Shown in pieces: positions 23,021 through 33,282 of a stretch of DNA of 64,000 nt. Positions within the stretch are counted from its first letter, which is position 1; each line of letters opens with the position of its first letter. The notes below the pieces were generated by a model that did no database searches, was not told where the DNA came from, and saw nothing but the letters and a program-made list of their open reading frames with translations. Source of the DNA: Paratinospora sagittata (Eukaryota; Streptophyta; Magnoliopsida; Ranunculales; Menispermaceae); the NCBI GenBank assembly GCA_035771175.1, contig CM069598.1, forward strand, positions 7,843,413-7,907,412, written 5' to 3'. The position numbers and the translations under genes are program-made.

Positions 23021-24199
23021 AGAGAACAGAGGATTCTTTCAATGCTAAATTGCCCACAAATTGTTGGGTATGTCGGGCACGACGTGACCCACGAAGACGA
23101 CGGCATGATTTCGTATAATCTGTTCATGGAGTATGTATCAGGAGGAACTCTTAGTGATGCAATTCAGAAACAAGGAGGTAAGCTTGATGAAGTGGCGATT
23201 CGATCTCACACTAGCGAGATTCTTCGAGGATTGCGATACCTTCACTCGAACCAGCTCGTGCATTGCGATATAAAGGGACGGAACGTTTTGATTGCAAGCG
23301 AAGGCGCGAAGATTGCCGATTTGGGGTGTGCGAGATGGGTCAACGACGAGGTATCGGCGATGGGGATTGCGGGGACGCCGGTGTTTATGGCGCCCGAAGT
23401 CGCTCGAGGGGAAGAACAGAGCTTTCCGGCGGATGTTTGGGCTCTTGGGTGCACCGTGATTGAGATGGCAACTGGGAGGCCTCCATGGCCGGAAGTTTCG
23501 GACCCAATTTCCGCCGTGTATCGAATTGCATTCTCCGACGACTTACCGGAATTTCCGAGCTGGTTAACGGAAGAAGCTCAGGACTTTTTAGAAAAATGTT
23601 TGAGAAGAAACGCAAAAGATCGATGGACGGTTAATCAGCTACTGAAACACCCATTTTTGGTCAAAACCGATTCGAATTTGAAGCGAATTCAGGTACCCGC
23701 GACGAATTCTCCGACGAGTATACTTGATCAAGGATTTTGGGATTCATTAGAAGAAGAATCTGAAGGAACTAGGGGTCTTTCCGGCACTAGTTCTTCAAAT
23801 TCTGTAGCAGAGAGGCTTCGAGGAATGTCGTCTTCAAGGACACCGAATTGGACTTGGGACGACGAAAATTGGGTCACAATCAGAAGCAGCGACGACGAGG
23901 GAAGCGAGAATTCTTCGAATAGAGACCAAAACACGAGTACCCATTTAGAAGAACAGGCGACGACGAGCTCACCAGTTTGGATTAGTGATAAAGAAGAAGA
24001 AGAAACAGAGTTCCATGGAGCCTCTGTTTCCTCTTTTTCCTTTTCTGCTTGTGATTTTAATGTAATTACACATGATTCATGTAGTAGAAGAGAATTCACA
24101 AGGGATTGCACCTGTAAATGTAGTTCTTGCAATCTCAATTTTGAGTTACAAAGAGATTATTATATCTTTAATTCTAATCCAATTCTTTTAAAACTCTAA
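23021..24199 (+). CDS. MAPKKK17/18-like: MAPKKK17/18-like protein kinase, N-terminus lost in the gap
   Basis: A Ser/Thr kinase of the MEKK-like plant group; Arabidopsis relatives act in abscisic acid and stress MAPK cascades. The frame is open from the gap edge (REQRIL, the end of helix C), so the ATG at 23042 is internal. Visible parts: hinge MEYVSGGTLSDAI, catalytic loop HCDIKGRNVL, metal loop ADLGCARW (DLG instead of DFG), GTPVFMAPEVARG, DVWALGCTVIEMATGRPPW and the C-lobe end LLKHPFLV. The remaining ~165 residues form a Ser/Glu/Asp-rich regulatory tail. About 55 residues, including the glycine loop and ATP-binding lysine, are missing. It is intronless here, as is usual for this clade. HCD and DLG are known variants in this family, not defects. 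Confidence 0.9.
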   Translation, partial: REQRILSMLNCPQIVGYVGHDVTHEDDGMISYNLFMEYVSGGTLSDAIQKQGGKLDEVAIRSHTSEILRGLRYLHSNQLVHCDIKGRNVLIASEGAKIADLGCARWVNDEVSAMGIAGTPVFMAPEVARGEEQSFPADVWALGCTVIEMATGRPPWPEVSDPISAVYRIAFSDDLPEFPSWLTEEAQDFLEKCLRRNAKDRWTVNQLLKHPFLVKTDSNLKRIQVPATNSPTSILDQGFWDSLEEESEGTRGLSGTSSSNSVAERLRGMSSSRTPNWTWDDENWVTIRSSDDEGSENSSNRDQNTSTHLEEQATTSSPVWISDKEEEETEFHGASVSSFSFSACDFNVITHDSCSRREFTRDCTCKCSSCNLNFELQRDYYIFNSNPILLKL

Positions 24200-27100
24200 A
24201 TCCCCTGCATCTCTCTCTGTTTTAGAACACTAGCTAGACATGGTTGAATCTTATTCTTGAGTTTTCCTGATTTGGTAGAAAACGCCGGAAAGATTTTCCG
24301 GGCAGTCATCTTGACAAGTCAAAATCTTAGTCTCTTCTGCGTGCGTGTGAGAGGCGGAGAAAATGGGTTTGAGTCGCTTCACAGATCCAACCATGTACCC
24401 CACATTAGTGAATGGTAAACACGCTTCTTTTCTAAGATCTGTATTGTTATATTCATAAGTTTGAACAATAACTAAAGCTTTTGGATTAAGTTATAATTTA
24501 ACATGGTATCCAAGATGAGGTTTAAAAGATTATACCTTGAATTGTGTTCTAAAGACCGTGGAATTAAGAAGGTTGGTAGGTAGTTACTTCCTCTAGTTAG
24601 GCCTGAGCCAATAACCCTAATGACAAAATAGTGTTAATGGAGCAACCACACATGGGAGATCTAATGGTTGTTCTTCAAAAATATGATGCAAATCGTTGAA
24701 TTCCGAAAACAGTTTTCTAAAATTTACAAAAAAAAAATTATTTTTAAAAAATGATAAAATATTAGTTTTTACAAAAAAAAAATTATTTTTAAAAAATAAT
24801 AAAATATTAGTTTTTAAATTTTTACTTTTTAAGTCATATTCTAATTTTTGAATAACGAACTAAACACAATTTTTTTTAAAAAAATATTATGATTGTATTA
24901 ACAATTAATAGTTGCAAATTGGTGTTGGCTCATCAGGCTCGAGACCTTAATCTCAATTTGTATCGTAATATATTTTTTTAGAAAATGTTTTGAGGGCTTA
25001 TAAAGTAAACTCGACAAGTGTACCTAGACTTTGGTGTCCCTTGGTTGATCAAAAAGACTTAGGTACCTGTGTACGCCTTCACGACTAGGGTCCTTCTTTC
25101 ACATATTATTGTGTTTGAAAATTAAAGAGATCAAGTTCTTATTAACATTTTTTTTTAAAGTACTCGTTTGACTTGCTAAAATGTGTGCATTTTAGAGCCG
25201 TTGACTTCCATTTAATAGTACTTATTAAAAGTCAATCCGTTTGGTTAGTAAATCCATCTAATTAGTTATCAATTTGAAAAATAAAGCATGAATACATACA
25301 CATATATATATATATATAAGTATACCTTGCCTATTAAGTTTTACTAGTTCAAATTAAAGTAGTTTTTGCTTATTAAGCTTTTTAATGTTGAATTTGTAAG
25401 TCATGTCCACTGTTGATATTGTCACGGGTAGACACATTGACCTCTCTTTTCATGTCCAACCTCAAAAAAAAAAAAAAAAAAAATTAATATAGTGGCAACA
25501 ATTATAAAGAAGGAAGAAATTAGTAGTCAACGGATTCGGATGATATTGTTGATTGGTTTGGTTGACTTTATGAGAAGCGGTCGTTTTGATGGGTCTTGAC
25601 CGCCCGCTCGATCTGCCACGCTTAATTTGCTCATGACTTGAGCCACCATCATCTCAGCTACCTCTTCATTTAATTTTTCTTTTGAGTTTTGATTGCAAAT
25701 GGTCGTCCTTCGGGCCCATCTTAGAGACTGGTTCATAACGAGGTCAGCCACTACGTCAACCTGAGCTCACCCTTACTTCAAATTTATTAAAATTTTTTTG
25801 GCTCTTATTATTTTTCCCCTATGATCATTAAGATTGATTTACTTCTATCCCCGCTATGCATGTCCAAAAGTCTCTAGCTAAGTCAATTAATAAAATATAT
25901 TTATATATATTATTTACTCATTTTTTATATAAGAGATCACGGATGGTCGACTTAGCATTTAATAAAATTAATTAATTTTAAGTTGGAATATTACTTATGT
26001 TTTGTATTATAAAAATATTTGCAAACGTGTACAATATCAATAAGTGTCATTTCACACGCGGGGTCGCCGAAAATGTCAAAAGGAGTGGGTCAGTGTGAAC
26101 AGAGAAGACTCTGCAGATTCTGGAAAAGGCAAGGGTTGGCTCAGTGCCAGAAAGATCAAGTTGTTAATGACTTTAACTTTAAGTTCTTTCTATGTAATTT
26201 GACTAAGTAATTAGAACCATTTCTCTCAATCATCTTTGATTCCTGGGTTTCTCAAATGTTCTGTACGAAATCCAACACGTATGAGTGCTCTTTCTGTCCA
26301 CGAGGTTCGTTGACTTTCTCTGCTGACGAGTCATTGGGCCCTTTGTTCTTCTTCATATTTATCGACATGAACAGCTGCATTTGCTGATTTCAACTTTTGA
26401 GCTTTAATGTGTTTGATCTGATCAATTCAAATTAAAGCTTGATATCTGTTTATCAATTAATTACGTAAGGAACTCCCTCGTACAGTAATGTCACGTGAAC
26501 TAGGGTGTTTAATTACTTATTGTTAATTAAACTAATGCACCAAATTAAAGATCATTTAAACACAATCTAAAAGATAATCTAATGGGAATTAGTTACTTGG
26601 TTTTATTAAACTCAAAAGCTATATATACTTAATAATTAAAGGCCCAACAATATATATCATGTACCATTGATACTAATCTCCAGGTTACACGTAGAAAGTC
26701 AAAAGAAAGAGGAGCAAACGTTAATTATACAAATAAAAAATATGTAAATGTCAACAAACAAAACTTGACCTAAGACCTCTTACAAAATTAAAAGTCAGAT
26801 ATCATGTTAAAAATTATTTACACTTCACCTTCATTCGATCATTCATTACATATAATAAGACGTGTAAAATAGGTTTATTAGATTCAGTGACACTTTGGGG
26901 ACTCTAGAAGTAATGTATTCAGGTAGCAGAGTCCCATAGATTAACATAAATTTGTATGTATTGAATAGCTTCTTGTTGATCTAAGGAATTTAAGTGTACT
27001 TCTAAAGCCCTCTATCAAGGTGCTATTAGATTTTAATAAACATTTAGTTAATTAGTTTCACCAAAACAATACTCTTTAATTACTAAAATACTAAAAATAA

Positions 27101-27847
27101 AAATAAAAATAAAATGCTCCAGCCCCATCCACCTACCCTTTGAATGAAAATTAAAAAGCCAGTACATTCCAGCAACTAATGATGTCTACCAACAACTACT
27201 CAAGAGATGAGTCAGAGAGGAAACTTCACGCACCTTCTTCCATTGGTTCCAAGCATGTTCTAAAAGTAAAAATCTCATCAGCTGGAATGATAGATATATT
27301 TCTAGTTACCACCAAATATTAGCAAATTAAAAGGGATGGAATAATAATAGAACCACGAGATATATATATATAATAGAGAGAGGATATATGATGCATGTTC
27401 TAGCTAGAGACCTTATATATATTCACACGAGGAGGTAAGTTATGAACTGGTTCCTACGTCTGGTTCCTACGTAGCAAGAGCTGCTTTTTAAATATAAGGT
27501 TTTGAGGGGAAGGAATATATATATATAATCAATTCTATGTGTTTTTTGTTTTTTACATGGAGAAGCTGGAAAGCATGGAATAATTATTTTGGTCAGGAAA
27601 AGAAAGAACATAATCGAAGGCAAAGAAAGTTGATATTTACACGTAATGCCTTACGTAATTATTTTTTTTTTTTTCTGATGCATAAAGATAACACTTTTAC
27701 AACTCATTGATTCAAATATTGAATATGGAGAAAGAAGAAGTTGAATACCAAAGAAGAGGGAAAATGAAGATTAATAATAAGTAAACGCTACAACTTTTAT
27801 TTCAAAAGCCAATGATATATGTATGTGTGTCATATATTACAGCTTGT
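24200..27847. other. Intergenic, gene-poor
   Basis: No supportable gene. A 45-bp unit is repeated in tandem at about 24724-24813. A short ATG frame at about 24364-24418 ends at a possible GT donor but has no visible downstream exon. A 74-residue minus-strand frame (25527-25751) contains no domain I recognise. A 13-bp direct repeat (ggttcctacgtct) lies near 27447-27472. An antisense tRNA-like repeat copy lies at about 26757-26825. Confidence 0.5.
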
Positions 27848-28032
27848 GATGGGCATTGCAAAGGTAAGTAACTGAGAGGTTGTGAGTTCAAGTTCTATCT
27901 ACTTATTTTTCTTATAAAGTATATACGAACTCGAATGCAGAATTTCTCTGGAATTTTAAAGGGACTTGCATCCCTTTGGGATTAATCGAATACGCGCAAG
28001 CTTACCAGAATACTCAGGTCTTAAAAAAAAAA
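27848..28032 (+). mobile_element. tRNA-derived SINE
   Basis: The head contains a B-box-like gaggttgtgagttcaag. The body has the plant SINE text 'tgcatccctttgggattaat' followed by acgcgcaagct, and the element ends in a run of eleven A. No clear target-site duplication was found. The plastid-like segment begins about 25 bases downstream. Confidence 0.65.
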
Positions 28033-28099
28033 ATCTCAATTGAGATTAGAGCCACTTTGAGGTTCCCTATGAAATGAGGCATGAAACGGAGCCACTACG

Positions 28100-28341
28100 A
28101 AGAAGTTCCGAGAGTTACGAAGGAAGCTTCGGGCTCATAGTAGTCATGGGTTGAGAACGGGAATTGAACTCTATGAGATCTAAGAAGTTCTGAGAGTTAC
28201 GAAGGAAGCTTCGGGCTCATAGTAGTCATGGGTTGAGAACGGGAATTGATATGAGATCTAAGAAGTTCCGAGAGTTACGAAGGAAGCTTCGGGCTCATAG
28301 TGGTCATGGGTTGAGAACGGGAATTGAACTCTATAAGATCT
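28100..28341 (+). repeat. Three tandem copies of an 82-bp unit inside the plastid insert
   Basis: Copies at 28100-28181, 28182-28259 and 28260-28341 all start aagaagttc and contain 'gagttacgaaggaagcttcg' and gggttgagaacgggaattga. The middle copy lacks 4 bases (actc). A few transitions separate the copies. The first two copies run directly into the next; the third runs into the trnN flank. Confidence 0.9.
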
Positions 28342-28354
28342 AATTTTCCGTTGT

Positions 28355-28426
28355 TCCTCAGTAGCTCAGCAGTAGAGCGGTCGGCTGTTAACTGATTGGT
28401 CGTAGGTTCAAATCCTACTTGGGAAG
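28355..28426 (+). pseudogene. trnN-GUU: trnN-GUU copy (plastid origin), probably non-functional
   Basis: A 72-base cloverleaf with anticodon GTT at 28387-28389 and no intron. The T arm (gtagg/cctac) and the anticodon stem pair. The acceptor stem has a C-A mismatch at its second pair. The D loop reads tcagcagtaga where the plastid gene has tcagtggtaga, losing part of the GG pair that contacts the T loop. These changes suggest a decaying copy rather than a working nuclear tRNA gene. Confidence 0.85.
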
Positions 28427-28560
28427 AAAGGGCTTGCTTTGACAGTTAGGAGTAGGTAACCCATTCCCTGTCTTTGTTTCTATTGCATTCTATCTCATCG
28501 TATTACATTATGTTCTGCGATATTTGAGAATCACCGTCAATACCTAGATGAAGTTTTTTA

Positions 28561-29561
28561 AAAATAGAAAACATTAAAAAAATGACCTAGATGTTTTGTT
28601 CCCATACAAATTTTTATGTATTGACCTATGATTGGAAGGCATATATACCGAAGAAGTATGTGCTAAAAGTAATAGATGAAATATATATCTATTAATAGCA
28701 CTCGTTTTTTAACAAAATATTCTAAAACCTTAATACCCCATTAATGTCCTTTTAGGTCGGTTTCATGCCACCAACTTCAATTCTTTGCAAATTTAATCAA
28801 ATTTTTAATGTAATATGGCTGTGGATTCACAGGAGATAAATATGGTAGTTGTAGAAGTTGGTAAGAAGAAGTAGCTAAGGTGATATCACCTAGAACATGG
28901 CCCCACTAGTACCACAGTATCTATCATGTATATACCATTTGAAACCCCAATATTTCAAAAAATAAAAAATAAAATGCTAAAGTGACTCGTGTTCGACAAT
29001 CAACCATACTTGTTTTGACATGATAAGCAAAAGTAAGAAAAAACATGATTCAAAACATTTTCATTAAGCAAGGGCTGGCCTTGTTGATTAAGCTTTTGGA
29101 AGTCATCATGCATAAGAAAAGAGAGCATTAGGTGTGTTTCATTAGTGGAGAGTACCATTACTCATTTGAGCTTTTAAATTTGAATCTTGTGGGTCTTAAG
29201 ATTAGTGACTTTTCATAGGCTCAAATGGGTCCGTGTCATTCTGCCTGATTTCCAAGCTTAATCCATGGCTTGTGATTTGAAAATTAATTAATCTCAGCTA
29301 CCTCCAATCAAAACAATGTAACTCAAACTAACTAACTAAGTTGTCTAGAAGAATTGAAAACTCAATATAAATTATTGAACCAAACGTGTCTTAGAATTCA
29401 AAATAAAATTAGAGGTTATGATATATCATGGTTGAGTAGTTCAGATCAGATTCATCATTTTTGTACCACAAAATAACTGTTTTTCTTTTTCTTTATCTCC
29501 TTTATTTATTAATTTTTGTTGTTTGTTTGTTTGTGTATATATATATATATATATATATATA
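28561..29561. other. Intergenic, no gene recognised
   Basis: AT-rich, ending in an (AT)n tract at about 29535-29561. No coding or structured feature can be supported. Confidence 0.55.
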
Positions 29562-29760
29562 GGTCTTGTTTGTAAGAGTTTTTTCAAAAATATTTTTTCG
29601 AGAAACATTTTTAAGAAAAACGTTTTTCGAAAAAGTTGGTCTCCACCAGCATCTTTTAAAAATTAAAAATTATTTTTTCTGTCATAATATGACTAAAAGC
29701 AGATATTACCAAACATCACTAAAAGTGCTTTTAAATAGAAAAATTCTCCCAAACAAGACC
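29562..29760. mobile_element. Small MITE with 11-bp perfect terminal inverted repeats
   Basis: It begins ggtcttgtttg and ends caaacaagacc, exact reverse complements, enclosing 199 bp without coding capacity. Both sides carry 'ata', compatible with a 3-bp duplication, but the left flank is an AT microsatellite so this is weak. The superfamily is therefore open (Harbinger-like or hAT-like). Confidence 0.65.
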
Positions 29761-32700
29761 ATAAGCTGCAAGGGGCTCAAATTAATACAACCTTAGAATT
29801 TAAATTAAAACCAATTATCAAATCATCCACAACTCTCATCATATTTATGTTCTCCTATGTATATATACTTCAACTATTTCAATGCATAACCCATGTTTTT
29901 GCATGTTAATTAATAACTAATTAAATTATTCCCTTGTTCTCCACCACAGAAGCTGGTGGAACTGTTTAATTTTAAAGGGTAATGCGGTGGAGGCTTCAGA
30001 ATTTATATATAGTTGGGATAATGATTAGTAAGTTGGATCTTAGTCATATCATTCTAATATTTTTCTTTTGAACTAAACATTGCGTAACCTAACGTACTGC
30101 TGATGAATGGAGACCCAACCCAACCCAACTATATATATATACGTAGAAAGCACTTCACATGTTATCCAGAATGCTTAGTGCATGAAGAAAAATAGCCACG
30201 CGTGCAGTACTCTTTATAGTTTTTTGAAAATATAAAATAAAAAACGAACTGATCATCAGGACCTAACCCCAAACTTATGTAACTATTACTAATTTGTATC
30301 TTTCGCCAATACACTATGAAATTACATGATCAAACCAATTAATCTGGCCCAAGAGCATAGTGGGAAACCCCTAGCTATATATATATATATATCAGGATGT
30401 TTCAAGATATATGGTTCATTATTAATTAATTTTGTAAGAAATTAATCAAGAAATTAAAGGTATAGATGAAGTGGTAATTTGGATATTATGTTATCACAGC
30501 AACTTGAAGGGTATCTCCAGATGTAAATTTATCTCAAATTATGCTCTGTAAACATATTGTATTAAGGATATGAAGTTGAGAAATAATTAATGTAATATAT
30601 TTTTTATACTTATTTTAGCACAAGATCTGCCGGTCATGTATGTTGGATGCTCTTGAATTACACACTTGAGCATCCTGTGCATTTCATGCTATTTGTTGAA
30701 AATGAGTATTAAAAATTTACAGAAATGCTTAAATCACCCCTCAAAATTGGATCCAAAACTATACCAGGCTGATAGGGATGAATCACCACATGACTATACA
30801 GAAAAAATAAAAAAATAAAAAAATAATAAAAAAATATATATATATAGTCACCCTTCAGGCCCTCACCACATTAGTCTGGGTTTGATGTTACATCATTTTA
30901 GTATTTTGGAAAAAGTTAAAATGAAGAGAATTGTAAAGTACTTGTAAATGCATATATGCTTTGGTTTTTGAGTTTTTTTTTTCTCAATCATGGCCAATCA
31001 CAGGCTTAGATTGGGGCTTGGAGGCTTGGAGTGACCAATGAATTTGTTCCACTGAGACATGAGTTTGAATATGAAAACAACCTCTCTAATGTCGACTATA
31101 TGCATCATCCTTTCCTCCGCTTTCACTCCTGAGTTCTTGCGCCATGTAGGAGTGAATTACCTATTTGTTTTATAGATTTCATAGCTTCTTTTTACTTCAT
31201 ATGCTCCATTTATTGTTCCTACAAGTCCATTTTATCTTGTTCTCTGGTGGGTTTTTGTCATTGAGGGGTGTTATTTTGCACACATTTTTAGCACTTATTT
31301 TCAGTACACAGCCCATTATATACCTTGGATCTCCTCAAAACATGCATCAATACATGATTCAAGAGCATCCAACATACATTATGCTTAAATCATTTGTACT
31401 TATCATTTTCCTTTTCCATTCCAGTGGTAATTCTTGATGTGTAGTCAGCGGTTATTCACCAAAGGGTCTTGGATTTTGTGTTTTGTGGCCAATCCTACAA
31501 GCCAGATATCAGTGATAGGCAGCTTGGTGTGTGCCAAAACAGCAGCTCAAATGGGGTGGAATGGAAGGAAACAGCACTGTTTATGGTGCATTATCTTATG
31601 CTCTTTGTTACTCTTTTCCGAGGTTGTCGATGTGAGTACTGAAGGATTGCCGTTTTCTTCTTGTTAATTGCTGCACCAAGTGTGGGGAGCTTGGCAGGGA
31701 ACACCGGCAATGGAGATAATTTTGATACTGCTTCCAAGATGGTCTTCTTTCTCTCCCTATATCCCTTTGCATGTGGGTTTTTAATACAATCACTAACTCG
31801 TTTTTGTATAAATTTAATTTGATATTGTATCAAATTATTGGATGTGCGTAGATCCGAACAATAGTCTCACATCATAAACTAAAGCATTCGTCATGTGTGA
31901 TGTACGAATGCTTCTTCCTCTCATCAACATCGAGGCCTTTTCAAATAAAACCCCACACCTCTACTAAAAGTGAACCTTGGAGATTGCTAAAGGATATGTT
32001 AGTATAGTTGAGATCTAGGCTCACCAAATTCTAAATTGATCGTCTCCATCCATGTATAAGATGGTAGATTTCATTGTTATAGTCAAAACTAATTCGTTGT
32101 TAGAAGATAGCTTTGGCAACCTCCTGAACGGGCCGAGTATATGTGCGTGCATGAAGCCTCAACAACATGAAATAGTTTGCATTTGCAACTCGTTACTATT
32201 TAGCCCAAGTTCATGCTGACAATGGATGCTAATTACGGTTGTTCTTCTAAATCAAATTGCAGGCATGTAGGCCAACCCCTTGTTCAAGATAACTATGAGA
32301 AGATTCAATGTTGCTTGGCGTTTTCCCTGACATCCCTGGCTATGGCTAATTAGGGTTCTTCTTCTTCTTTCTCCTCCTCATGACTAGTTAAGTAAAAAAA
32401 CAAATCTTGAATGCTTGAGAACCGTTGTTAAGTTTGAATCCTGTTTCTATGAGGAACAGAGAACAGCTGAAAAATTTTAAATATGGGCACAAGTCGTATA
32501 TAATATTGAAGTTGAAAATGTAGCTCACCACATGTTAATTTCTGTATGTATTAAAATCTTGACATAAACAATTTGTGCAGTACATGAAACCTGCATGATT
32601 GATTCTGCAGTGAAGATTGAGTAGAAATACTATTCTAACTAATAAAATGGCAACTACAAGGTGCAACCATGTTATTATATCCACTAGATTATGCACTGTA

Positions 32701-33282
32701 TACATTAGGATTTAGAGTATATACACATCTAAAGGACACTGAGATTATAATTTTGTACTTGTATTTTGTGTAATTAGAAAGCATTTCTCATATTTGAGAG
32801 CTCCATAAGGAGTTAAAGAGAGAAGAAATGGATAAAAAGAACTAAAAGATTTGATCATATTACTAACCTTGATTATTCATTGCAGGCATAGAAGAGAATT
32901 GTTAATAATTAATAAGCATTGCTATACTTATTAAAGAAAAAGAAAAGGAAAGGAAACATGAGCACTGTTACTGTTGGCAAGAACAGTGTAGTAATCCAAG
33001 TAGTGGGTAAAAAGCAAAATTCATATCTGCTGGTAGTTAATTTCTAATTGTAGTTTATCTACCCAAATCCACTAGCATGAAAGTTAATGTTAAATGCTCT
33101 ATTCTACTTCAACAGATAATATATAATATCAACTCATTCAACTTCATCATTCTTGCTCTCATCCAACTATAATTTACTAAACTGAAATTACTAAAATATG
33201 TTCCCATTGAAGCAATGCCAAACACAAGAGAAACACTTACCGAAGAAACACAAAATTTGTTTAGTGCAGGTAATGAGACCTT
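29761..33282. other. Intergenic, no gene recognised
   Basis: AT-rich with small TA tracts (about 30130, 30380, 30835). The interval 31160-31830 is less AT-rich and holds several overlapping 75-90-residue open frames on both strands, but none shows a domain or a consistent splice structure. It might be a decayed gene or a non-coding transcript. Confidence 0.45.

Larger units (their letters stand above)
28057..28560 (+). other. Plastid-derived nuclear insertion (NUPT) around trnN-GUU
   Basis: The tRNA and its flanks resemble the plastid trnR-trnN region as I remember it. Upstream text includes 'gaattgaactctataagatc'; downstream text includes aaagggcttgctttgac, 'taggagtaggtaaccc' and 'cattctatctcatcg'. 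The tRNA copy differs from the plastid gene at a few bases, nearly all transitions, as expected for a decaying nuclear copy. The outer ends are approximate. Confidence 0.75.

Noticed and set aside
24364..24418. Short ATG exon-like stretch ending at a GT donor
   Set aside because: No downstream exon or homology was seen; kept only as a remark.
25527..25751. 74-residue minus-strand frame
   Set aside because: It has some charged, protein-like composition but no recognised domain, promoter or splice context.
28355..28426. Functional nuclear tRNA-Asn gene
   Set aside because: The sequence is of plastid type with an acceptor mismatch and a damaged D loop, so a decaying transferred copy is more likely.
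31434..31667. Possible X8-type carbohydrate-binding domain (FVANPTSQ)
   Set aside because: The following cysteines and aromatic residues of X8 domains are absent; the resemblance is to a few residues only.
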